DNA of 64,000 nt from Kryptolebias marmoratus (lineage: Eukaryota; Chordata; Actinopteri; Cyprinodontiformes; Rivulidae): assembly GCF_001649575.2 (NCBI RefSeq), contig NC_051448.1, positions 20,376,328 to 20,440,327 of the forward strand, given 5' to 3'. How positions within the stretch are numbered: the first letter of the stretch is position 1; each line of letters opens with the position of its first letter. A program made the translations under genes and the position numbers. Shown here piece after piece: positions 45,601 to 57,600 of this stretch. Under the pieces are notes generated by a model, which was given only the letters and a program-made list of their open reading frames with translations, was not told the origin of the DNA and searched no databases.

Positions 45601-48600
45601 CGACCTCATTTTGAAGAAATAGAGTTGAAGTTTGACTGATGAGCTATTGGCTAAACTAAACTTGATAGCAGTTCATATGAACGCTATTTTATAAACCTTT
45701 ACAGCACTAGGTTTTTCACTTTACACAATTATTTACATTGAATTCTGAGGTTGTTTTCAAGAGCAAATCGTGGCAGCAGCAGCAGCCTGTAGCACGTCTG
45801 CTGAAGCCTGGGGTCAAATCAGCAAGAGTTTCATGTTTCTGACAGAACAGCTGTAACATCAAACTGAGGATGGACTAAGTTTTATTTGAATGAACTATTG
45901 TGACATCCCGGTTACAAGGGGCTGAAATGAGCTTCCTTCGTAGGGCGGATGGGCTCAGAGATGGGCTCAGGCTTTTCTTTTTATTGTTTTTTAATTTAAT
46001 TCAGTGTAATACTCTTAATACTACAGTAATCTGTTGAACCTTTCTCTGATATCATTTAACTGTTCTCATCAGGTGTGAATCACTGCTTTAGCCACGATTT
46101 CCTGTACAAACGCGCACACACAGAGGCTTACTTATCAGTACGCACACTCCACACTGCACGGTGCAGTGCGTTTTCTTCCCAGCTGGTCTCAGGATGTCAT
46201 TTGGATGGGTGCGCCGCTACACGGAGCCATTTCACGGTTAGCTCGAGCTTGTAATTGCGCGCGGCGTTCCAGCGAGGCACTAATCAGGGTGAGTCGGAGC
46301 CAGTGGCTCGATGGTTGACACTAATTGCTCTTGCTCCGACATGAGGGCATTATTCATGAAGTAGTTACCCGCCTGCCTGCTGACAGTTCACCCTCACCCT
46401 CTGCGCCCCCCAGCACACACACGGGCTTGTAGATGTACCAAAACACACGATCAGATACGGTAATTTCTTTCTCCTTCCAGATATATAGAAATGTTTTGTT
46501 GTTGTTTTGACTTGAAAATACATCTCACCGTTAGTAGATTGAAGTTTAGCTGAAGGAAAACACAAATCTTCCCCCTACGGGCCCCAACTTCTGTGTAGCT
46601 CCGGTTCAAACTGCTCCGTGTCGTAAAGGAGCCCCTCGGCATTGTTTTCTCCCTCCCGTTCCTCCTCTTCGCCCCTCTGTCAGCACGGTGCTGAGTGAGC
46701 GGCTGGTGGTCTGTGTTTACCTTATTAATTAGCCCAGTGATCCAGAAACACTCTCCCTCTGGTAAACAGAATAACACTGAGAGGCTACTCGGGGCCAGAG
46801 GAGGGACAAACTTGGAAACGAGGCCAGGAGCCGAGGACGGACGGAGAGGCAGTTGGACACAGAGACGGTCTACAGTTGGTGTTCTACAGGCATAAGAAGT
46901 GGAAACGATCAGGTGTCATGGAGGAAACCCGACACGGTGGATTGTCCTCCTGCAGAATATACAGCCTCACCAGTCAACACCAGCTCTGTTTCCCACCACC
47001 GTCCTTCCTCTGATTTTTTTTTTTTTTAATGTCTTGATTTCTTCTCAGTTGCACAAGGTGTGATAGTAAGGTTAGAGTATCTTTAGTTTCAGGTGGCTTC
47101 GTTTTAAAGATGAAATAGATCTTGTGGACACAGAGGTTTCAGTTTTTCGGCTCAGCTTGTGCTTTAGAAGAACAGGATAAGTTACTGCCTTCTGACTTGA
47201 TGGATTCTTGATCCGTCTCATCTCCGCTCTTTTAGAGTTCTTAGGTATGCTGCGCATCTTTCCAACTGGCTGAAATAAATAGAGATTGGAGCGCTGCAGA
47301 CCAAAATTCAAAGCAGACTTTTAGTAGACAAATAGATAGGCCTGACAGTGCAGTTATGAATCCATTCCAAGCCTTTCCTCTCCATTTTGGGCCATATGTC
47401 TGTCCTGAGGTCTGCAGTTCAAGGCCATACAAGGAAAGTCAAGAGACGGAGCACAGAAGAAAAAAAACTGACATTAGTGAAACCAATTTTTCCCTTGGCT
47501 AATAATTCAAAGGTGGGGAAAGTAATGGTTTTTATTCAGCTTAAAGTCTCTTAAAGGTTACTTTGCAAATCATGAAACAGAGTTTATTAGGTAATTGGTT
47601 ACCGGTATATATGGATTGTGTCTCTCCCAAGCATCTAGAAAAAAAACATCTTGTTTGTCCACTTTGGTTGTGTTCATACCTTTGACATTTAAGGAAATAT
47701 TGGACACTATACTGGATCGGGGAAGTTGAAGCCAGAGCAGCTACAGTGTTCCCACAGGATGGTCCCAGTACAAGTTTTATGTCCTGCTGCCACCATGTAA
47801 ACGAATGGGACATTGTTCTTATTAAAATAAAATAAATAAATTCCTTTTTAGGTGTTGACTTCTGCTGATTCACAATGTTCTAACCTATTAAAAGATGATT
47901 TTTTTTTCTTATAAGTTTAGCTGTAATTAGTTATTTCATACTCAAAAGAAAGCGCCTGTAATGCCCTGATTGTGTGGGGGGGGTGGAGGAGCAGGTGGGA
48001 CCTACAGCCCCACATCCTGAGTGCACAGACTCTGGTTCCTAAAATACATGAGAGCTTTTGTGAACAGGATCCTGCTGGCTTCAATTCCCAACTACGAGAC
48101 AAGGCGGGGACTTTTTGCTTAGTATTTAAAAAACATGTCAGTGGCTCGTACTCTAAATCTGAGTGATGTGACATCTGACGTGTTAATGTATGTACTCAGT
48201 AAAACTTCATCCGGTGTGTTACCTGCTGTAGAGGAACAATCCTCTCTAAAAGGAACAAGTTCATTGTTGTTTCTCATGTTGTTGTTTTTTCAACTGCACC
48301 AACTTGGGCAGAAAAGAATCTCCCTCTTTCGGTCTTCTAGGGTTTTTTTTTTAAAAGTTATTTTTAGTTTTTTATGATAACATTATCACCATTGCTTTTG
48401 ACCTGATTGGCTAACCCCCCCCCCCCAAACCCCCACACTGAATGACGATCAGGCTGTAATGTAAAAATTCAGCGAAGTTGTGGTGGTTTATCATCGTGGT
48501 GGAGCGTGGCGACAACATATCGTTGACGTAGGGCCCGTGCACGCCGACAAGGCTTCGTCTTCAAGAATTTGAAGCAGGAATGGCTACGCTAGCTTTGCGT

Positions 48601-51600
48601 CTAGGCTACGATTGTGATGGCGAAAAGTTAATTGAAACAGCGTAATGCAGACCTGATACCTGCAGCTGCATCCTGACATGATCTGAGAGCGTTGTACAAG
48701 GGTGCGTGTATAGAGCATGGTGAGGGCACAAATGAGCATCTTGGAGATGGAGAAAATAGCAGGAAACACTAATTTGGCAAGTTCTAAGAGCACCCCAGCA
48801 CCATGACTGCCTTAACACCGACGGAGATTATTGAAATTTGTCTCAATCCAGCCACGTTCCAATCATGGAGAGCCTAGCTGGGTTGTTGTCCAGTGTAAAC
48901 GAGGGCCTTATTGTCTGTTTCATCAGTGGTTTAAATTAAAATCTGTTTCTCCACAGTGGAGAGGAGAACAAAATGTGATGGACAAAGATTTGTTTTAGCT
49001 TTAAGGACAATAAAGCAGAATCTAAGAAATGAATTTTAAGGGGGAAGTTGTTCTAAAAATGGCAAAACCTAAAATTTAGGTGTTGCGGCTTCTGAGGAAG
49101 AGCCTGATTGGTCATCAAGACCAGCCTAATTTCTTCACTGAGGTTACCTCCTCCACTAATTGTCCTTTCATTTAGCCTAAACTACGAGCATTCGGATCTC
49201 ACCTATTAAAATGCATTTTTCTGCAGCTAAATGGGCTTTCTTCTTATCTATGTCTTGTTTGCGGTTTCTCCTTATATTCAACAGTGAAGCTGGCAAGACA
49301 GCATCTCCGTCTTTAAAGTGTTTTCTGAGAGAAGCTTTAAACACATTTTCCTTTCCCTGGAACCCTTTTATTCCTGATCTCTTATCCCCTGCAGCCCTGC
49401 TTTGATCAGATGCTCATATCTGATTCTCCTGCTTCCTCTTCTCTCCTCCTCCTCCCCAGTCGGGGGGCGTTTGTGTGCTGCCGGCATACCGGACACCCCA
49501 CCACTGCTCACAGGAGGGGTTGACGAGAAATACAGATAAAGCCTGAGCAGCTGAAAACATCTGTGTGTACGTTTGTGTCGGGGTCACCCCCACACCAGGA
49601 AGCTTTATTACAGATAATGATATTGTGTTTGTGTGTTAATTGTAAAGATATCATTTGATTTGATCGGACAGGTCATGTTAGGCCAGAGTGCATCTGTCCT
49701 TGTGGAGGTTCATGATCGGACTCGGTGACGGTTTTGGAAACATTCGGGGCTTTATTTGGGTTCAAGCTGGAACCTTTTTCACATCGGGTTTTGGGTTCAG
49801 ACAGAAATCCGTCTGGATCAGTTTGAACCTCTCAGGAATTTCCAGCTGCGTGTGGGGGTAAATATCTGTACCTGTGGCGCGTTCTTGGGCACGTGTATAT
49901 TAGAAACACAAGTTGCTATAGGCTTGTTTGTCTGGCAGGAGAGAGGAGCGAAGCTGTGACGAGTTCACTGCAAACTGCTTTTGACAGCCGCGTCAGCTTC
50001 ACTGTTTTCAGGGAACCCAAGGTGTGTGCTCGTGCTGGAAGAGAAAGAGGCCTGTCCGCTCTTTATCAAAAAAAACTCTGCAGGTCTGTTTTTGATTGGT
50101 TGTTGCTTTGACTTCAACATATAAACTTGATTTATCTCCCTCTTTTTGTTTTTCAGCCCTGCAAGGCCCTTTCGATTCCCCAAAAGGTAAGAGCTGCCAA
50201 AAACGGTTTCTCCTCTGTCGATGATCTGGTTTGCAAAGCTTTCCTCCTCCTCCTCCTCTCCCGTTCATTCCTGTCATCCATCCATCACTGCTTTTTTTTG
50301 GAGCCATCATTCCTCAGTTGTGAGTCATGAGAGTTATAGAGGGAAGTTTTGTGTCTCTCTGTGTACCTGGATGCTAAAAACCAGCAGCTCCCCTCATTTT
50401 TCCTTTTCACTGCAGCAAAACCCACAATATGAAAAGTTTAGAAGAAAGATTTTAAGTGCTTCTGTGCCTAATTGAAGACATATAGTTTATCTTTTTCATA
50501 CTTCTCTGTTAGATATGTCGTCTGTTTTGACACATTTAAACTTCTTGTCTCGTTCCTAGTTACTCAGAGCTGATAGCTGATTGGCCGGTGGTTGTGCTCG
50601 GGGTGTGCACGGTGCTCATAGTGATCTGTGCCTTAGTGGGCGTCCTGGTGCCAGATCTGCCTGATTTCTCTGACCCGCTGCTGGTGAGTAAAGACCCAGT
50701 TTTATTAACTTCTTAAATTCAACACTTGAAGGTTAGTCTGTGAATGTTAGCATTAATAACATGGTTGTGGAGCAAAAATTGAAAGAAGTCGTCCTGTTTT
50801 TCCTGAACAGCACCATCCTTTTGGTTTTATTGACAAACACTTGGAAGAATTTCTTTCTTCAATAATTAAGCATCCAAGTTTCAAGCTAAGCAAAAGCCAA
50901 CAGGGAGACAAAGTGATATATTTGGATAATTATGACCATAAATCTAAATTACCATCATGAGGACCTAAACGTTTTGTTTGCTGTCATTTTCTTTTTGCGT
51001 TAAGGGTTTTGAGCCTCGAGGAACCGCTATTGGCCAGCGACTGGTCACGTGGAACAATATGGTCAAGAACACGGGCTACAAAGCTACACTGGCCAACTAC
51101 CCCTTCAAGTATGCTGACGAGCAAGCCAAAAGGTAACCTCACACACCTTCCACATTACATACACGTGGTAATGTCTGCAGTTGTGTTTAAGACCAGGTTT
51201 GAGTTTACAAGTCTTAAACTATAAAGACAAGAGGCCACGGACAAGAGGTAAGACGGAAAGGTAAGACGGAAAGTGAAGCTCTCGATTTACTGGGCCGTCT
51301 ACGTTCAAACCCTCCTTTCTTTCCAGAAGGAGCTGGAGAGAGGGGTGTTTGGGTTCCCCTCCTGGACTGGTTGCTTCCACGACTCAGGATGGATCAGTGG
51401 AAGAAAAGTGATGGATGGGATGATTATATAAATGTTTTGGTGTTTTAATTTAGAGAAGTTTGAAGCACACTTACTGATAAATGAATGATAAATTAGTTCT
51501 TTTAACCAATTTAAACCTAATGAAGTAAAGGCATTAAATGCTGTTTACAGACAACAGAATTTACTCCCCGTTTCAACTTTGACACTTTCAGCTGTAAATC

Positions 51601-54600
51601 ACCAGCTCAGTTACTATTTTCTGAGACAGTTAGGAGACAACAACTAAACTAACTAAATCTGTGTTTGCATATGATTATTTCAATGTTTATATTCAACATA
51701 AAGCGATTCAAGTCTAATAAAAAAATCTGTACAAACCCTCAACAGGATAAAAGGCTGAGGTGGAGGATGAAAGTGGGAATGGACTGGGGGTCAGGGTTGA
51801 AGAATATTGTCGACAGACGTGTTGAAAAGACCCCTTGTTAAAGAAATCAGGAGCAAAAAAAGAGTTTGTCTGTGGTTTGAGACAGTCTGTTCAACAATCA
51901 GTCGGATTTTCTCTAAACTGAAATTATATAAAGGACTTCATGATCACCTCTGAACTCCTGCAGAATACTTCAGCTGTTTTGTGAAATAGCTTGCATGCTT
52001 ACCTCAATAACAAGGATTTAACGCAGTGGTTTTCCTCTGAATCAGCTTCCTGTCATGTCTCTATGTGGTTAAACTTGCAGCCCCGGTGCGCTGACGAAAT
52101 AATAGCTCCTCTCTGTCTCCCGCTTTGTCCGTGCCTACCTCTGTCTGTCCGTCTCGCTCATCTCTCCGCGTGTCTGTCTTCAGATGTAATTGTGTACTTA
52201 TATGTTGTTCAAGGAGGCCTCTGCTGTCAGCGAGAGTCTCCACTTCATCCCATCTGTCAGCCCTCAGTCTTTTTCTGATGACTCAACCTTCCTGTTTCAA
52301 CCCAAAGACGGGCCCCCGCCACCCCACCTTTTAGGCACACAGATAAAGGAACCGTCTGCGCCATAAATCCGCCTGATAAGGATTTGGTGCTGAAGATCAC
52401 AGATATGTAACGGATGCATCAACTCCAAAAACCTGTCTGCACTTCTACTATTAGGATTATTATAATAATGACAGCAGTGGCCTACTTCTGATGTTGAAAA
52501 GAACAATATTTATTGCCCACCACCATGAAAGGTGGGTAACCATGTAATTGCCTGTGTGTGTGTGTGTGTGTGTGTGTGTTAGACTGTCTTCTAGTAAAAC
52601 ATCTCATGAACCACTGGACAGATTTTAAGAAAACTCTCAAAGTATTCATTTGGTGTACATCTACAACTCATTAACTTTTGGAGTCAATGTGATTCAAGAT
52701 GGCCACAAACACAAAAATGGCTAAAATGTTGATAAATATTGAGCTGAAATGTAGCTCTAACACATATTTGTTTAAAACTTTGGTTTGCAAGACGCCGAGG
52801 GTTAAAGGAGGTTAAAGGAGACTCCTTTAAGGAGTGATAGTTTTCCCGTAATTTTCGGACTACTGAGCGCACCTGAATATAAGCTGCACCCGCTAACTTT
52901 AAAAAAGAAAAACAAAATTGTACATATATAAGCTGCACTTCTCTATAAGCTGCAGGTATCCACGTTGTCACGAGATATTTACACGAAAGCATTTATTGTG
53001 TAACTTGGAATTAAATCTGTACCGTAAATGTTTTTTCCGAACAGTGCCTGGAACACGGCTGGTTAAAAAAAAAAAATACAGTAGCCTACCAGGAAAAGTC
53101 ATTGATCGCTATCTCCATCTTTCTCCTGTGCACTAAAACCACTGAAGTCGTCTTCTTCAGTGTCGGCATTGAACAGCCTCAGAGTTACTTGGACACACAC
53201 TTCCTCAGTCTCTCCTTCGTTTCGAGGTGAATTCACCCTTGAGCTCAGGCTGTCCTCTTCACGCAGCAGGCCAGCCTTTGGAAACCCATAGTGGAATTTT
53301 CGGCACTGCTCTCATGTGACGAAGCTAAATGTTTTGGTGGCATGACGCTCGTTAGCCCGTAAAAATTCATAAATTGTCCCCATCATTGTTGAAAGCGTGA
53401 ATAAAAAAGTAGCGGCTTTTAGTCCGGAAATTCCGGTAATTAGTGCTGCTTTTTTACTGAAGTTACTGCTTTCCTTCGTTTTGTCTAATGCTGATTTTTC
53501 AGGCTGGTATAAGAGTTTTAGCATTTCTTCACAGAAGGATGATGAAGATAAAACCCTGAGTAAATATTACAGACCCTCAACTCTTTTTCATTTATGTTTT
53601 ACTTTGTACTGTGAGAAAATCGACAGACTTTTTTTTAGTAACAACTGACATTTCCATTTAGGTCAAATATACCTTCAAAACTTAAATGAGACTGTCGTAT
53701 TTAATGGCAATAATTTCATGTTAAATAAGGAAGTATGTATTTTAAAAATGACATTAGTATTCATGTTCCAACCTTTCCAAATAGTGCTTGACAGATCAAG
53801 CGTTAAATGTTTAATAAATGCTTGTCTGAGATGCAGGCTGTTGCTGGTCTTGTCGTTAATTGGACATTTTAAAGACTTTGGTCTTTGCCAAGCTGAGTTT
53901 TCACCAGGAAACTGTCAACATTTCAGTTAATTCCACCCTCCGGTCTTTTCTCTGACACCCAGCCTCATAAGATTTATCACTGACTGACTGTTTCCATCAA
54001 AAACTTCATCTTTCTTTGGCTCTGTTCAGACCTGGCACCAACAATGAGTTTGTCTGAGGTGGACAGCCTTAAAGACAAGTGTTCATACATGGTCTTAGAG
54101 TCCATCTTCAGCCTGGTTCAGGACGGTTTGCATTTAGACTAGCAAAATAATACAGATAAGTGTACCTGAGGAAGATGTTGTTGATGTATATAGAAAGTGT
54201 TCACAGTCACGCCTGTGTTCATCACCGTCCAAATGCAGTCAGATCGCTCGAGATAGAAGTCAGTGCCAGGCCTAAATTAGGTTCTTTGACTCATCGGGGC
54301 CTGCACCAAATTAAAGTTCTTTCATGAACTAACACAGATTGATGATTCATCACTCAGTATCACTTTAATCCAATCATCCACAATTCAGGACTGTTCTCAA
54401 CGATGGTTTACATTTTCTGGACAAAAATCCCATTTCCATCAGGTACATTTCACACAGTTCACTCCCAAACACTGACCTCCTGTTCCTGTCCATTTGCTTC
54501 CAAGGCGGAACACTTTCAGTTTCCTCTCCAGTTGCTTTGACGGCTTCCTTTATGTCTTCTAATAACAGCCTTCCTGTTTTGTCTCTACTTGCTCTCAGCT

Positions 54601-57600
54601 TGGAAACTGAGAACAACCAACGTCTTTTGTCTCAGTCCGAGCTGAAAAATGTTCTTCACTGGTTCAGCTGACTCTTACTCTTTCTAATCCTGTAAATGTT
54701 GGTTAAAAAAAGAAAATACTCAGCACCAGTAATCTAACCATGTGGATGTCCTTTTTGGTTTTCTAGTCACCAAGAACCCAGATGGCCAGAGGACCACTTT
54801 GAAAGAGACAAACGACAGGCGGAGTGGGACTTCAGTAAAGACTTCTTCTGTGATGTGCCAGGTAAGTTTGTGAGTACAGGACAAAGAGAATTAAGAAATT
54901 ATATGTCATATTTTCAGACCAGGTTGTCATTCTGGGCAACCTCAAACAGATCTAAGACAGCAGAATGTCCGCGCTGTCATAAAGAAAAGCAGATGGGATA
55001 AAACTAGAATCTTTGTCAGGTTTTGTTGTGTAATAGATTAAGCCGGTATGATAAGCTGGTATGATATTCTCCTACAGCAGGGGTAGGATACCCTGGTCCT
55101 GGAGGGCCACTATCCTGCATGTTTTACTTGTTTCTCTGCTCCAACACACCTGATTTGAATCAGTGTGCCATTAACAGGCTTCTGCAGAACATGAAGAGGT
55201 GATTTAACCACTGAATCAGGTGTGTTGGAGCAGGGAAACAAGGAAAACATGCAGGATAGTGGCCCTCCAGGACCAGGGTATCCTACCCCTGTCCTACAGT
55301 TACAGAACTACTTTCTTTGTGCAGGTGACCGTTACTCTCGACTGGTGTTCACATCAGCCGAAGGGAAGAATCTGTGGAATATCCAGGCCATCAAATCAAT
55401 GTGCAATCAGGACAACACAAGAGTAAGCACACAACCCTTTCTCCAAGTCAAGATTGATAATGATGGAGTTTACCTTCACAAGTCTTCTTTTGGTCTTCTG
55501 CCTTGTTAATCTTTTTTTTATTATATCTGTGTCTTTCTTATGTTTGTCAGGTGCGCTCCCACCGCGACTACTGGAGTCTCTGCCAGCGCACCAACGACGC
55601 CTCCTGTTGTCCCAGTTGGACGCTCGGGAACTACATTGCTGTCCTCCAAAACAAGTCGTCCTGTCAGAAAATCACAGAACGAGACGTCACCCAAACGCTC
55701 AAAATACTGCGCTCCTGTGCCAAACACTACCACAACGGCACGCTCAGATCCGACTGCTGGGACATGGCACTGCGACGCAAGGATCAGGTGAAGTGCACCG
55801 GCGTGCACCGGAAGTGCACCAAGTACAACGCCGTCTACCAGATCCTTCACTTCCTGGTGGACAAAGATTTCCTCAGTCCAAAGAGCCTGGAGCATCCGCC
55901 GCCTGTGCTCAAGCACAGCATGCTCTTCTCCCCCACAGAGAAGGGAGAGTCTATGATGAACATTTACTTGGACAATTTTGAGAACTGGAACGCCTCCGAC
56001 GGCATCACCACCGTCACGGGGATCGAGTTCGGCATCAAACACGACCTCTTTCAGGACTACCTCCTCACTGACACGGTGTACCCCGCCATAGCCATCGTCA
56101 TCGTGCTGCTGGTCATGTGTGTCTATACGCGCTCGGTTTTCATCACACTCATGACTATAATTGCCATCATCAGTTCACTGATTGTGTCCTACTTTCTCTA
56201 TCGAATGGTCTTCAACTTCGAGTTCTTCCCCTTCATGAACCTCACTGCCCTCATTATTCTTGTGGGGATCGGCGCGGACGACGCCTTCGTGCTTTGCGAC
56301 GTGTGGAACTACACTAAGTTCGATAAGCCTCGCGCTGAGCTGGCAGAGACGGTGGGCGTGACCCTGCAACATGCCGCCCTCTCCATGTTTGTCACCAGTT
56401 TCACCACCGCCGCAGCCTTTTATGCCAACTACGTCAGTAACATCACCGCCATACGCTGCTTCGGTGTTTATGCCGGAACCGCCATTTTGGTGAATTATAT
56501 TCTGATGGTGACGTGGCTGCCTGCTGTGGTGGTGCTACATGAGCGCTACCTGCCCAACATGTTCCCCTGCTCTGAGTCCGAACACCAGCAAAGAAGCTCC
56601 TGCTCACAGATGTTCTGGGTCGGACTTTGTCAGAAGGCCAACAAATGTCTCTTTACGGTCTCTGAGGTGTCAAGAATCTTCTTTGAGAAAGTGCTGCCCT
56701 GTATCGTCATCAGGCTGCGCTACCTCTGGCTCTTCTGGTTCCTTGCCATCACAGTTGGTGGAGCTTACGTGGTTTGTGTAAACCCAAAGATGAAGCTTCC
56801 GTCCCTCGAGCTGGCGGAGTTTCAGGTGTTCCGATCCTCCCACCCTTTTGAGCGCTACGACGCAGAATACAAAAAACTTTTCATGTTCGAGAGAGTTAAT
56901 CACGGCGAGGAGCTCCACATGCCGATCACCATCATTTGGGGGGTTACTCCCCTGGATAACGGAGACCCCCTAAACCCCAAAAACAAGGGAAAGCTAATGC
57001 TGGATACCAGTTTCAACATAGCCAGTCCAGCATCTCAAGTGTGGATCCTCAACTTCTGCCAGAAGCTGAGGAACCAAAGCTTTGTCTTCCAGTCGGAGGA
57101 TCAGGACTTCACCAGCTGCTTCATTGAGACATTCAAACAGGTCAGTCCTTTGCTCTTAGTGTGTACATAACATTAAACCTTTATGTTACAGCAGTGGCCT
57201 TGTGTGTTCTTTTTTTTGTTTTCTTTCCTCCCTTCTGTATAGTTGCAGCTTCCTGTCTGAGGCTTACAGCAGATCTGATTGGATCACCAGTTGATAGCTC
57301 CACCAATCCCAGAAGAGGCCTCCTTATTTAAGCCTCAACTTCGGCACGGCTGTTTCTTTGTTTCAGCAGCTTGCCTCTTTGCTGGATGTTTGATAGCTTT
57401 GAGTTGCTGTGGCTTTTGAATGTGCTACTAGAGTTTGTTTGGAGCTGGATTGTTTCAAAGTGAACTGTATTTAGTTTTTTCTTATTATTATTTGTTTGGG
57501 TTTTTTTGGACTGATACTGGCTTGTAGTTGTTTGGCCTTAGGTCTTGGGTCAAGTTTTGGTTTTTGTTAAGAACTTTGGGTTACAGCTCTGATTTTAATA

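Larger units (their letters stand above)
36667..50156 (+). other. disp1: Intron 2 of disp1 (13.5 kb)
   Basis: The donor GTAGGAGG and acceptor TTTTTGTTTTTCAG hold phase 2. The intron carries Tc1-like remnants at 37,395-38,090 and 42,190-42,765, TTAA-type MITE copies at 40,220-41,021 and 43,701-44,500 with a partial at 45,530-45,905, an RTE scrap at 45,905-45,975, a CNE-like stretch at 46,170-46,400 and a dispersed repeat at 48,470-48,915. Between these I recognise nothing. Confidence 0.85.

Noticed and set aside
55503..55550. Hydrophobic [15 protein letters not shown] as a signal peptide
   Set aside because: It is translated intron and pyrimidine tract just before the exon 8 acceptor.
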